A DNA stretch of 64,000 bases from Asterella californica. Lineage: Eukaryota; Streptophyta; Marchantiopsida; Marchantiales; Aytoniaceae. Made by a program: the position numbers and the translations under genes. Shown here one piece after another: positions 35,101 to 46,239 of this stretch (position 1 is the stretch's first letter; each line of letters opens with the position of its first letter). The notes below the pieces were generated by a model, which ran no database searches, had not been told where the DNA came from, and saw only the letters and a list, made by a program, of their open reading frames with translations. The stretch spans positions 23,100,001-23,164,000 of the forward strand of contig JAYKYS010000005.1 in the NCBI GenBank assembly GCA_036924285.1. Direction: 5' to 3'.

Positions 35101-35574
35101 GTCGGACAAATCAGCTCAAAAGGACGCCAAGTATCCTGCTGACTTTGCATCAAGCATGAAGAATAAAGGAGAGATCCGACCTCCTCCCTCTACTCCTGCT
35201 GGCAGACAGCCTTCGCAAAAGGACTCTACGACATTACAATCAACCCTACGGTAGTTCTGTTTTTTTCCATCGAATTCGGATTAAAAATCGGTTACGTTCT
35301 CGCTTGATACAGATGTGACTCTTCTGCTCCGACCAGAGCTGATCGACTCAAGAACGTCTTATAACAGAGTCATATCATGAAGTCGAGAGGAGAACAAATC
35401 CCGATTCCACCATCCTTACTACAGTTGTTCCAAAGAACTGACTACCTGGGTACTGGGCAACCATCAGTCAGCTCTGACAAGGTGTCCCGAGAAAGCGGGC
35501 AAGGGAGTGATCTGCTACGAATATCGAAGGCCATTTGTGAGGTGAGTCATCATCAGCTCAAAGTCTTTACATAG
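32111..35574 (+). CDS. Putative multi-exon gene, product unknown
   Basis: A chain of GT-AG bounded open blocks keeps phase from an ATG at 32,111: 32,111-32,139; 32,215-32,270; 32,450-32,591; 32,737-32,770; 32,881-32,988; 33,076-33,128; 33,313-33,460; 33,591-33,617; 33,849-33,905. Donors include GTAAGT, GTGAGT and GTATGC. Example segments are LEMTETWQKLSLEAALNVWK, HLKSSTTATGCNLVAANIPP and YIWLSPISQVLQSCNTVGIS. Beyond 34,000 more open blocks occur (QDVQICHRELPFPIMHIIPS at about 34,625-34,690; QPNSLYNVTKSLQDVGAKST at about 34,960-35,020) but I could not fix their joins. The last block ends at 35,574, overlapping TRAPPC1 tail to tail. No domain is recognised, and with short exons part of this chain may be chance. 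Confidence 0.3.
33801..33838. repeat. Short direct tandem repeat (18 bp x 2)
   Basis: GATATGAGAACCAGTCTT occurs twice in immediate succession. It lies in the intron before the 33,849 block of the putative gene. Confidence 0.8.
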
Positions 35575-36637
35575 TTATCCAGGTTCTGGTTGAAAAGCTC
35601 ACATCTGCCAAAAGAAATAAGGCACATCAAATTGACTTCAACGCAGTCATAAGAAGCGAAACAAGATATATGTTTACAACACAATTCTCCCTCACACTGT
35701 ATGATCGAACCAACAATCTTTCAGTTGTCTCTCTCCACTCAAAGATCCCACCAGACTTATGCGTCTACAATGAACGGAGACTGCAGGAAAAGCACGTAAA
35801 AGAACGACGAGGATGTGGAAAACAGCTCAGAGCGTACTTAAAGGGCATGTCCGGTGTGTACAACGGGTTCTTCACAACGTATTCAACGTAGATGCTGCTG
35901 TATATATACTTCAAAGCCTCGCGAAGGTCGCCCATCTTCGAGTCTGTGACCAGGACAATCTGCAGAATAAACGGAGAAGGTATGAGAAATGCCCACACTA
36001 GTAAATACGGAACATATATCAAGAAGTACTTCATCTCATCCGGGGAAATGCGCCATTTGATCACTAGAGAGAAAACCTGTTTTACTGACAACGTCCAAAG
36101 AGTCAGGCAGAGACTGCCTAATATACCTTCAATCCCGTGGGCGTTTCCATGAAACTAAGTTTGTAGGTGTTGGTCCGGAAGCTATGAAATGAGCAACCCT
36201 GCCCCTGCAGTTGAGCTGCCCCTAATTGTCCCTTGCTACCGCTGAAAAGTTCGAAAGAAAACACCCAGGATAACATCATCAGAGTACTGACAAGATAAAC
36301 ACCATTGCAATATTTATCATGAATCCAGAATCAGAATGTCACCCGACTGTCATTGAACGAGATAGGAAGGAACTAGGCATCAGATCATGAGTTCAAGTTC
36401 TCGCCCAGGGATGAGAGAACTGATCGCCTCTACGTACCCTACTGGATCCATTTTCGCTGTGAAGGACTTAAGAGAAAAGAGAAGACCGAACATGAGCTTT
36501 TGGTCCTCTTGACGGCTAAGAGCACTGAGAGGCCGCAGCCAGACGTGATAATGCACACACACCCCTTGTCTGTTGAACATGTACAGACATCGCATGCGTG
36601 TCGAGCTCCCGGGCCCCGCCCCCAGCGCTTGCTGCAT
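35553..36637 (-). CDS. TRAPPC1: TRAPP complex subunit TRAPPC1/Bet5-like, 4 exons
   Basis: TRAPPC1 (yeast Bet5) is a longin-fold core subunit of the TRAPP tethering complexes, which activate Rab1/Ypt1-type GTPases in ER-Golgi and Golgi traffic. Exons on the minus strand are 36,637-36,438, 36,241-36,127, 35,959-35,838 and 35,604-35,553, with donors GTACGT, GTATAT and GTACGC and all acceptors AG. They join in frame to 162 residues; the plant family is near 170. Diagnostic segments in order: CLYMFNRQGVCVHYHVWLRP; QKLMFGLLFSLKSFTAKMDP; QGCSFHSFRTNTYKLSFMET; IVLVTDSKMGDLREALKYIY; IYVEYVVKNPLYTP; CELFNQNLDNYVKTLS then TGA. The start at 36,637 (MQQALGAGPG) gives a short variable N-terminus as in other plants; the next ATG (MRCLYMF) is possible. 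No break was seen, so the gene appears functional. Confidence 0.92.
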
Positions 36638-36711
36638 ATTTTCCTTCACCTAAATCCCTACTCTTTCCTTTCGTTTCCTTCCGCTTCACACGAATCCACA
36701 CGAATTGTCGC

Positions 36712-36858
36712 GATGTCTAACCAAAAACCCGTTCCGCTTCGGTTTTGGCCAGAGCGGAACGGAGATCACTTCCAGGGGAGACAGGCGTCGGGCACTCCAC
36801 TCCGCGTGCTCGTGAAGGAGGCCCTTTTCAAGGAAGTCCAGCAGGCTGGTGTATAGGC
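36712..36858 (+). CDS. Short plus-strand ORF divergent from TRAPPC1
   Basis: An ATG at 36,712 in good context (GTCGCGATGTCT) follows a pyrimidine-rich leader and opens a 48-residue basic frame (MSNQKPVPLRFWPERNGDHF...) to TAG 36,856-36,858. It starts 75 bp from the TRAPPC1 start and points away from it, in a GC-rich island (36,480-37,200). It could be the first exon of a divergent gene, a small peptide, or simply TRAPPC1 5' leader sequence read backwards. No family match. Confidence 0.25.
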
Positions 36859-37218
36859 CGAAGCAAAAGCCGCGACCAAGTGAACGAAAACTCCAAAGTG
36901 GTATGAAGAAGCTACGGGCACCAGCGCGAGAACCTGTTCGTCCAACAACAAGAATCCGGATACCGTAAGATAGCCTGCGAAGCGATCGAGGTGAGAAGTG
37001 CAGAGAGGCTAAGACGTCGGGCCGAACCCTCCAGTAGATGGATTGCAATGTTCGCCGAACGATGACCTAGAAGGAAACCGGAGGCAGCATACCGTAGTGC
37101 AGTGGGAACCAATGCGAGAAGACTTGAAAAAGATAAGCAGACCAGAAATCAAATCGAGGTACGGACACAACCGTCGAATTTAGTGCAAAGTAGCACGGTG
37201 TGTTTTGAAGGAAGCGTC

Positions 37219-37221
<3 letters not shown>

Positions 37222-37265
<44 letters not shown>
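37222..37265. repeat. (GA)22 microsatellite
   Basis: An uninterrupted GA dinucleotide run of 44 bp. Confidence 0.98.
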
Positions 37266-37267
<2 letters not shown>

Positions 37268-37439
37268 GAGTGTCAGCTTCGAGGATCCAAGAGTAGAGAC
37301 AGTTGGCAGACGATGGTACTGACGAGCAGAGTAATTAGACGAGGCTGGTGTTTTGTTCTTCCACTTCTTTGGAATTTGCTTTGCCTTTTCATTACGTGCC
37401 GGCCAAAAGACTTAAGATCGATCTCAGCCTAACAAGGCC

Positions 37440-37545
37440 AAGGTGTCGAGGCATAGGGGATTGAATCTTAGACCTCACACTAGTCAGACAAGGGTAGTGA
37501 CCATCGCGCTGTCGTCGGGGTTACTAAATAACTCGGCCCCAACTT
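37440..37545 (-). repeat. tRNA-derived SINE candidate
   Basis: On the minus strand an A-box-like GCGCGATGGTCACTACCC (about 37,497-37,514) is followed about 40 bases later by a B-box-like AGATTCAATCCCC (about 37,457-37,469), the spacing of a tRNA promoter. The intervening sequence does not form a clean tRNA cloverleaf. That is the usual picture of a tRNA-related SINE head. The body and tail limits are not determined. Confidence 0.4.
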
Positions 37546-37783
37546 TTCTCTGCTTGATCTAGGGGCGCCTTATGTAAGTTTTTGGATAATCTTATCTATC
37601 AGTGGCTTGTCTTGACGCGTTTCATAATTTATAGTTGTAACTTTAATATGTTCTACTTCTAAAAAATGTTGAATTCTAATATTCATCCAATTAATATTTC
37701 ACTACCATATTTGAAATTTGAAAATATTTATTTTATCATCAGAAGACTGATTATTGTTATTGTTGTTATTATACCTAAATCGC

Positions 37784-38687
37784 TCAGCATTCCTTGAGTC
37801 CCAACCTAGATACGGTTAGGTGGGTCCTAAAACATGAACAAGTCATAATGTGACTTGGTGTGAACTTTTCATAAAATTCAGGGTCTTAAACGATACCTCT
37901 AGCATACCTAACGGTCCAACCGCCCGTGATGTTCGTTTGGGTCCAAGCTCCTGAACGGTGGTCGAATAGCCCTTGGGTTGTTCTCAAGTTTGGACCAGAA
38001 CGCGTTTTGGTACTAGCCCAATCATCATCTCATGCTCCTAGAGTCCACCCATCGAACTCTGAGGTCGAGTGACTCGTCCTAGACCATCCAGGTATCGAGT
38101 CTCCCTCATATACTTCTGAGGACTGACGACCCCGTCCTCCTCTTTGTTCATTATATCAGAATCCGATCACGAGATTGATCATAATTCTAGACTTCGATGT
38201 CAGTTCGAGAAGTTCTTGGTATCATTGAAAAACCTTAGACGAGATCTTTCCAATTATGTCTTACTCCCGTCGAGATCATACATAGAACTCCATCCATGAC
38301 TCAAAACATCGCTGGAGTTCCAACACTTGCATTTTTTCGAGGAACTGTGGTCTAGCGCCGGATTGAGACCTTGTGGTACGGACCAGTGTCCATTCACTTG
38401 CATTTCGATCTCATGTCTCAGATCTACGTCTCGGACTTATGTCTCAAAATTACATTTCGATCTGTTTCGAGACTTGTCTCCTTAGATCAGCGTTCGTCTA
38501 GGGTCCTCTTGAGATATGTTCTTACGTCATAACGCAATGTCTCAACATTGATTCAGAGAACCACTTAAGGTTCATATATTCTTAACTTCTCGGTCGAATT
38601 CTTTAATCCTACTCGCAACATTCACAACCTAACGCAAGTGACTAGGATTTGTCTTTCGCCCCGATCGTGGAACTGAAGTTCACGACA
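37784..38687 (+). repeat. LTR-like repeat A, copy 2
   Basis: The sequence is collinear with 8,190-8,219 plus 17,148-18,076: shared blocks include CTCAGCA, CCAACCGCC, GATGTTCG/GATGTCCG, CTGAACGGTGGTC and CAACCTA-CGCAAGT. It keeps the TATA-like CTCATATACTTC. Many C-to-T type differences and a lower GC content than copy 1 point to an old, decayed copy. The end is ACGACA as in copy 1. Confidence 0.75.
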
Positions 38688-38689
38688 CT

Positions 38690-41600
38690 ATGTATTAAAA
38701 TGAGATTATTTTTATTTATCAAGAAGACTTGTGCTTATAGTAAAAGAAATGATATTTCAACTCGTTGCACTTACTGGTTCATTTTCTTCGTCGAGTCCAT
38801 TTGTTACATTCATCGTTATCTAAATTTAATATTTTGAATTTAATACTTTAAAGTTAGACATTTAAAGTTAGATTTAGATTTATCTGGTCAATTGTGCTCT
38901 ATTAGAGCAGAGTTGCTTAGGTAAACATTGTTCCTGCTTGCTTATTGCACAGAATGATTTCTTCCTCTTTTTTTAAAGATTTTTGTCAAAGTGTCATGTC
39001 GACGAATCATTTAGAATAATTTTAAGCTTATTTTCATGTTTGTCTTTTTCTATCTCTTGGCTCTGAAACTCATTTGGGATGCATATTCATCCCCTCGATC
39101 TTTAGATGGAGATGGTATATACACGCCCTTAAATTTATTTATGACTAAATATTTTTTCTTGAAAAGGTTTGATCATCAAATTTAAGTACGAATTAAATAA
39201 CCATTAATATTCTTCCACGGAACGTAGTAGTATCTTGTTTATGTTTATAATACGTATGGAAAAACAAAGGTCATTTCGCACACTTAACTTGGAGGTTTTG
39301 TGTTGTCACAACATCCAAGTGTAACCGATTTAGTTATAAAGATAATTATAAAATATTATTTAGTGATATAAATTTAGCATTGTAAATTGTGATAGCTATT
39401 TCTCCGACCACTTAGATGGTTATTTACTTCGTCTCTCTTGTAATTTTTCAGTCAGTTAATCAAATCTCATACATAATTTTTCAGCAGTTTGCCATTTATT
39501 AGTCCTTTAACTCTACCCGCATCGAACCAATCTACTATATCGATTTTTCTCCTCATACCCCTCTTGTTCTCTTCTGGGGCCACGTTCGACTAGACGCATA
39601 TTTGCTGGAAACTCTTCTTCCAATCTTTCATATTAGTTTCATTTTGCATCATTCATTTTGTACTTTGAAAGTTTTAACTTTAAAGCCCAGGTGCTCTTAT
39701 AAATATGCATGGTAACCAGATGGACTACATTCTTGGATGGTTGGAATGCAAACAAAGAAATTTAATCTTTATATCCAAAATAGAATTTTCTGGCGAGAAC
39801 CATTTTGTTAAGTAAGGAGTTAAATCGAAGCCCTCCCATAGCTTTACATTCTATGATTTACTTCAACTAATGATTGAATATAAATTAAAAATATTAAAAC
39901 TTTGCTGGTTTCTTGGAACAAAGCAGTATCTTCTCTCTACTCCAATGATATATGGGGAGGGAAAAGTATATTCTTCTCTTTGTTTTTATACCAGCACCTA
40001 GGGTTTAAACTTTAACTGTTTGCACCATAGTATCTCGAGAAGGTTAGACACAAATCGAAATGCCTTTTAAAATTGAAGTCTTTCACGCACAAATCATTCT
40101 TCCAAAGACTAATTAGTAGATTGATGCGTCTTATCTTTGACATAATGTAAAGAGCTGGATTTGTTTATCTCTATAGTCTATAGACAAGTTGAACTCCTTC
40201 ATCAACTTTAGATTTACAAAACACGACTAGCGTCTTTATGCATACCAGTGAAATAACTTATGGTCAACCATCTTACTTGCATCTTAATGTGTGGTCTCTT
40301 AACGAATGTTATTTTTATTTTTTTATTCTGGGTTAATTTATAACTAAACTCTTCCATGAGAAAGAGTTTTGATATAAATTAAGACATATCTATTTGCCCT
40401 CTTCATCTAAATGAAAGGTGAATAATATGCTTACTTCATTTTTGAAGCATCCATGTTTTTTTTTATCAAAGGTTAGTATCTAAAACATGAGACTAACCTT
40501 GGTTTGGTGTACCTCTTGCTCACCTGACCTTGATCTCTCTCAAGAGTCTCAGCTGAGTGAGAAGAACTTTATGTAAGTCTAGATCCTCTATGTGTAGCGG
40601 AAGGTCCTGTTCGCAGTGGCTTTACGAAACTAAGGATAACTTATGTAAATAAGCTTGCTGAGAGTTGCTCATAAGGTATGCTATCGAGCAAGATCTTCCG
40701 CAGTGTAACGCTCATGAGCAAGTCTTGTCCTTTGCCTGTTATTTTACATACTTTGCTTGTGACTTTATGCAGCTAGATAAATTTTTCCTAGTAGTTTATG
40801 GTGTTACAAAGCACATGGCAGTCCACCTAATGATGATGATCTATCACGAGAGTTAGTTTTATATTTAGATTCAGAATTCGATCTAACCGTGCATTTAAAA
40901 CTCTGAATCTAAACTTATGTGTTAACTTAAATCCCCTATGACCCTAGAAATAGGCTTATAACAAGAGGATTTCATTTTATGGGTTGGATGTAAAAGAACA
41001 TAGATTCTAACCCTTACAGACAATAATTTTGTTGATAAAACTAAAAACTTTCAAGGATGAGTAGTCTATTAATAATCAAGAATTGATATGAAAAAAATTC
41101 TCTTGATATCAATAAAAAATAAAAAATAAAAATCAAATCTGATAATTATATTTGAGATAGTTATCAAACTCGATAATTATAACTTCGATAGTTATAGAGA
41201 TCGATATCTATCTCCTGATATGGTTGCTGATTAATTAGGTAAACTTCAAATCACCACATCATAGATCCATTTTGACCTAGGAGGACAAAACTTACCATCA
41301 CGCTTTACTGTTTGATTTACTCCTGACACTCATGATAATAAATCTCACAATTGCTGGAAATATTTGTAATAGACTTTACTTTATATTCCATAGAAAATCT
41401 TCTTGGTTGAGTATAATTAAGTGCTTGATGAGATGATATATAAAGTAAAATAGTCTAATACTGATTTGGTGTCTCGAATTTATGAGAATATAGTCCAAAA
41501 TGGATGATTTGATTTTAAAAGAAATATTTTCTGACCATCATCAAAAGATGAAAGAGACTTTTGTTCAATCTATCATGATCAATACAAGAAAAAAATCTAC

Positions 41601-41760
41601 TTTATTAGTAGAGTTCATCAAAACAGTAATGTCGTTACACGCTTTAGTACATGCTTTTTCTCATACCGACAAACGCAAGAATAACCGTCCTGGTCACAAG
41701 AACCATGTAGTCATCGATGCCGTAAAGTAAGGATCAATGTCTAGCTAAGAGGAGTAGTGT
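38690..41760. other. AT-rich intergenic region
   Basis: No frame resembles a known protein and no repeat boundary or RNA gene was identified. A 76-codon frame at 41,500-41,730 is open but unrecognised. Confidence 0.5.
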
Positions 41761-41959
41761 GCATAGTGGTGTTAGGAGACTGAAACAAGTACAGTTTAGC
41801 GTAAGGTAAGCGATAGCCTATGCCAATAATCTAGACTTAGCAGACATACAACTAGTGTATTGAAGACATAAGAGAGAGAAGGCTTGCAGAAGAATGCCCT
41901 TCGGCCAGAGTTGCGGAGCAGGTCCTTGGAAATGCCATCGACAACGATGGGCCAGATGC

Positions 41960-42300
41960 TCGTCAGAGCAAAGCGAGAAGGGTGAGATAAGCCTGTGCGG
42001 AGCTGGTAGTTAATGATAATCATATTGGGAACAGAATTACCAATGGGTCTCTCTTGTATGCGAGCAAAAGCACAGTGGAGGCAGGGCCACACCGGTAAGA
42101 TTGCCCGCCAGAAATCTTGACAAACAGTGCAGCCGCAGAAGACTTGAGTCATATCCTTTGGGGACGCTGCACAAGCAACACAATTTTGCGGAGTGGAAGT
42201 GACTAGCTGAGCTTGAGTACCAGCAAAAAATGCCTTATGAAGTAGCCTCCAGACGAACGTGACGTCCCTATCATGTAAGAGGCCCTCCCAAAGGAGTTGC
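41960..42300 (-). pseudogene. LINE zf-RVT (zinc-binding RT tail) remnant
   Basis: The minus-strand translation reads LLWEGLLHDRDVTFVWRLLH, then NCVACAASPKDMTQVFCGCT and VCQDFWRAI. The paired Cys (C-x2-C ... C-x-C) with a following FW match the zf-RVT domain found after RT in plant LINEs. Confidence 0.75.
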
Positions 42301-43277
42301 TAGACCCACATCCACAGCTGCGGAGGCCAGTCTACTCCCCAGCAAGTGTTGAGGCGCATACAACTTGCTGGGAAGATGCACAAGTGAGATGCCTATAGAT
42401 TGAGGCGATCGGATGAGAGATGGTAACAGCATTAGGTGATGGATCCGAGTCAAGGATGATCCAATTGGCCGGGGAAGCCCAGTCAGAATTACTCATGCAA
42501 CGAAATTGGTGAAGGACCGGAAGCAAGCAAGCATATAAAGAATCTGAAAGCAATGAATGCTGTTGACAAAGGCGGAGCGAACATAAAGACTGGAAATGTA
42601 GTACTCCCTTATCCCAGAGGGCGGCTATGACTTGTGAGGTCGAAGACAGCGAGAAGAGTCCAGCCTTAGCTCAAAGTCTGACCCTCTACTTCAGGTGCAG
42701 AGTCGATGGAAAATCTCGGGGAGGTGGAGCCTGTTTGAAGGAGGTCGTTATGATAGACCAGGCCTTGAGAGCAGAGCAGAGAGGTGAGGTGTGTTGGCGG
42801 CTGAAGCAGAAGCAACGTCTGTAGCTGTGAAACCGTTGGAGCCGAAAGAAGGTATGCATAGACCTACGGCCACAAAAAAGATGGAGCTGGGTCGAGAAGT
42901 TCTGCCGCATGCCTGTACAAGAGCCCCGTTCGAAACTTGAGCAGGTGAAATATCCTCAACCTCCCATGTCGTCGTGGCTGGGTGATATAAGACCATGCCA
43001 CGAGGGGCTTCTTCGGTTGATCCTCAGCCGTTAAAACCTCACAAAATGCCCCGAAACAAGACTTGAAGTCGAAGATGATGAGAAGAGTGGAGCGAGACTC
43101 TAGACAAACAGAAAACTGACATATTCTGGAGCAAGAAACGAAGTAGTGTCAGACGGGTTTCAAAAGTGAAAAGCAGGGACTGTAGAGCTTGGAGCCGCTA
43201 GCTGAGCTTACTGGCACAGAATTCCCAAGCATCCACCGGACGTAGATCCGAGGCCACCAGTGCCGAATAATCTGATG

Positions 43278-43925
43278 TCACGAAAGTACGTTGTAGGGAA
43301 GCGCAATCAGCCATGGAAGGGGTTCCTTGTATGTACCCAAAACCAAGAGGTTAGATTTTTGAAGGTTCACTTTACCCCAGTAGCTGATTGGTAAATGGCC
43401 AATAGAGCCGAGAGATAGCGAAAAGAAAGTGGATGCATTTCCAAGTATATGGTTGTGTCGTAAGCAAAACAACTCATCCTCACAGACAAAAGCAAACTGT
43501 ATAACCTTGAGACGCCCAGCAGCTCCTATCTGGTCCACCTGGTGAATTAAGGGCATTGTAGATAAGGCAAAGAGCAAAGGGGCGAGAGGACATCCTTGTC
43601 GAACCTCCCGCTGCAGGCTGAAAGGATGAGAGAGTTGTCTGTTATAAAGAACACGAGTCGTAGCTCCAACCATGAGACTGTTCCCCAGTTGAACAAACTT
43701 ATCCCCGAAACCAAGACGGTGAAGAAGTTTGAACAGATGCATGTGTGAAATGTGATCGTATGCTTTCTCGAAGTCGAGCATAACCATAATCGCAGTTCGC
43801 CGCTCCCGCTTAAGTAAGGCATTCGTGAAATGAAAAGTAAGAACAGTGTTATGTACTGACCTCCCTTTGATGAAGCCTTGTTGATGTTGGGGCACCAGTC
43901 GTGGAAGTAACAGAGCTATGCGCAC
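43278..43925 (-). pseudogene. LINE reverse transcriptase domain, motif C lost
   Basis: Open for 215 codons. Motifs in order: QQGFIKGRSVHNTVL, the palm Asp in MVMLDFEKAYDHIS, and VRQGCPLAPLLFAL. Where the catalytic FADD/YADD box should be, the sequence reads QFAFVCEDELFCL, so one or both catalytic Asp are lost. The enzyme would be inactive. Confidence 0.88.
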
Positions 43926-44760
43926 TGTCAGAAGTTTTAGCCACGACTTTTTAATGCACAGAGAGCAAGGTAATCAGACATCAGTCGTGTAAAGTCGAAG
44001 GAGTTAACCCCTTCAGAATTAACTGGATGACCCCTTCTAGGAAAGGAGAGAACCATTGGGTTTCCTAACCCTCCTGGAGGACGTGATAGAAGTCAGGGCT
44101 CAAAATGGGCCAGAGGGCTAAGATGGCTTCAGCATTAAGACCGTCCTCTACCTGGTGATTTGGCCGCAGGCATATCCCTAAGAACTTGAAATATCTCATG
44201 TGTGATGACGGACAATCAGTGAGCATGAGTCCTTCAGCCTATGAGACTTGGGAGACCAGTGGATGGAGCAGACCCAGAAGATCTGGCTCAGATTCAGGAG
44301 TGTAGGGAGGCTGGTAGTATAGTGAAGAATAGAAGAAGAAGATAGTATGGCTAATCTAGTGAGGTCCCATAAGGAGTTGAACCGAAGTGAAAAGCGAACG
44401 GATCTAGATCTTGGCTCGATGAGCACGAACCCGGTGCAAAAAAATCATTAGAATTAGTATGCCCTTGGGTGATGGACCTATCCTTCGTCCACAAGCGGAA
44501 CCGGTGTGCTTGAAGAGCCTCAAGACGGCGAACCTCTGCTGCTAATTGAGCCACCCTGAGATGATGAGAGAGAAAGGAGTCCCGAGACTCTGCTAATAAC
44601 CGAAGAGACCCTCGGAGGTGGTCCAGTGCCCCCAGTTGCTGGGATTGCTCATACTGTAATGCCTTTATCTCTGCCCTCAGAGTTCCCCAAGCCCCATAGT
44701 ACCCGTCTTTACAAGCTTTGGTACATGTTGAGAAGCAAGATTTGATACGATTTTTCAAAT

Positions 44761-45630
44761 ACTCTTTTCATCAAGATACATACACAGGAGGAAGTTCTTT
44801 TAAAACGAGAAACTGCAAATTCTGCACCACTATAGGGAAGAAGTTTATCTCTTTGAAGTAAAAACTGACTTCATGAGTATAATCATAAAAGAGAATTATC
44901 TCATTAAAAGGAAATGGCGAATGGTTGAAAAGAACGAAGGGCCAAGAATTCGACAAGGAGGAGATTATAAAATTGATGCGCTAAGTTCATCATGAATAAA
45001 TGTGGAGATCAGTTGGCTAACGTCTTTAGGGAAAATAATACCCAGGTTTGTTGTTCGAATAGTATAGATACAAGAGAAATACAATCAGATAATTTGAATT
45101 ATATGTCGTTCTATGATAGTTATTACCTAGCAACTTTTTCTTGAATGAACCCTTTTTCTTGATTTAAGTTCTAAGTCTTACCTCTGAACTATAACAAATG
45201 GAACAATTCTCAGAAAGAAACTGCTTGAAGTTCTATCGAACATTCAAGCATTTGAAAGAAACTGCTATCTCCTTAAGATTAGCTTTGAGTAAATAGCAGA
45301 GCATTATCTCAATGCTGGAATTGTATATTCGGTGGATCTAAATTGATAGTGTGAATAAATCTTAGCTTTCCTCGTTCACTTCAATTTCATTTCTGTTCCT
45401 TTTAACCAAAGGCTAGACGTTCTGTATGAAAGGGAGAAAAAAGAATCCTTAAAGAAGAGAATTATAATGCTTCCAGTAGAAGGCGGAGTACGAAATTTTT
45501 GTGAAGGAATAATGTGCAGCAAAAGCCACGAGAAAGTTTGGAAGGTCCTAAATCACTCTTCAAGGTAGAAACGAAAGAGTAAAATATTTAGGAATGAGAA
45601 GTCTCTATCACGATCGTGGCATTCACATAA
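44761..45630. other. AT-rich spacer
   Basis: Nothing recognisable was seen between the LINE and the tandem repeats. Confidence 0.5.
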
Positions 45631-45635
45631 AAAAA

Positions 45636-46067
45636 AAAGTCTCGACTGTTTTTAGATTAAATTGAATTAGATTTTTAGAAATATTGTTAAAAATGATTGT
45701 TTGTCAACTAACATATAAATATCATAGGAAAAAGTCTCGACTGTTTTGTGAGGAAATCTAACGATTGAACTAGATTTTTAGAAATATTGTTTAAAAATGA
45801 TTAGTTTATATAAATATCATAAAATATAAATTATCTCTACTGTTTAGCCAGGAAATCTAACGACTGAATTAGATTTTGAAATATTGTTTAAAAAAGTCTC
45901 GACTGTTTTGTGAGGAAATCTAACGATTGAACTAGATTTTTAGAAATATTGTTTAAAAATGATTAGTTTATATAAATATCATAAAATATAAATTATCTCT
46001 ACTGTTTAGCCAGGAAATCTAACGACTGAATTAGATTTTGAAATATTGTTTAAAATTGATTACTTGT
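45636..46067. repeat. Tandem repeat, 162-bp period built of two half-units
   Basis: AAAGTCTCGACTGTTTTGTG occurs at 45,731 and 45,893, a period of 162 bp, and a third diverged start is at 45,638. Inside each period a half-unit repeats GGAAATCTAACGA(T/C)TGAA and GAAATATTGTTTAAAA with different flanks. The second 162-bp copy is almost identical to the first, so the last duplication is recent. Confidence 0.88.
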
Positions 46068-46160
46068 CAAAGTAACACACAAAAATCATGATGATACGAG
46101 AACCATCCTTCGCAATGTACGGCCAACGGATGTTAAGACCCCATCAAGCCATGTATGCGG

Positions 46161-46233
46161 TGGAGATGCGGGGACTCGAACTCCGTACCTCTCGCATGCG
46201 AAGCGAGCGCTCTACCAGGTGAGCTACATCCCC
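46161..46233 (-). tRNA. trnA-CGC: tRNA-Ala (anticodon CGC)
   Basis: The 73-nt minus-strand gene starts GGGGATGTAGCTC and folds as a cloverleaf. Acceptor GGGGATG pairs with CATCTCC, with discriminator A. The anticodon stem CTCGC/GCGAG holds loop TTCGCAT, anticodon CGC, reading GCG. The third acceptor pair is G3:U70, the alanine identity element. A box (TAGCTCACCTGG) and B box (AGTTCGAGTCC) are present; no intron and no encoded CCA, as expected for a nuclear gene. Confidence 0.95.
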
Positions 46234-46239
46234 TTGGTT

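Larger units (their letters stand above)
41790..44760 (-). mobile_element. LINE (non-LTR retrotransposon), degenerate
   Basis: Reading on the minus strand, three typical LINE ORF2 parts follow each other: the segment before RT (44,758-44,351, with RLWTKDRSI resembling the usual R-x-x-W-x-x-x-G-D block), the RT domain (43,925-43,278), and a zinc-binding zf-RVT region (about 42,300-41,960). Stops and shifts separate them. The endonuclease domain is missing or lies beyond recognition upstream of 44,760, as in 5'-truncated LINEs. No poly(A) end is obvious near 41,790. Confidence 0.88.
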
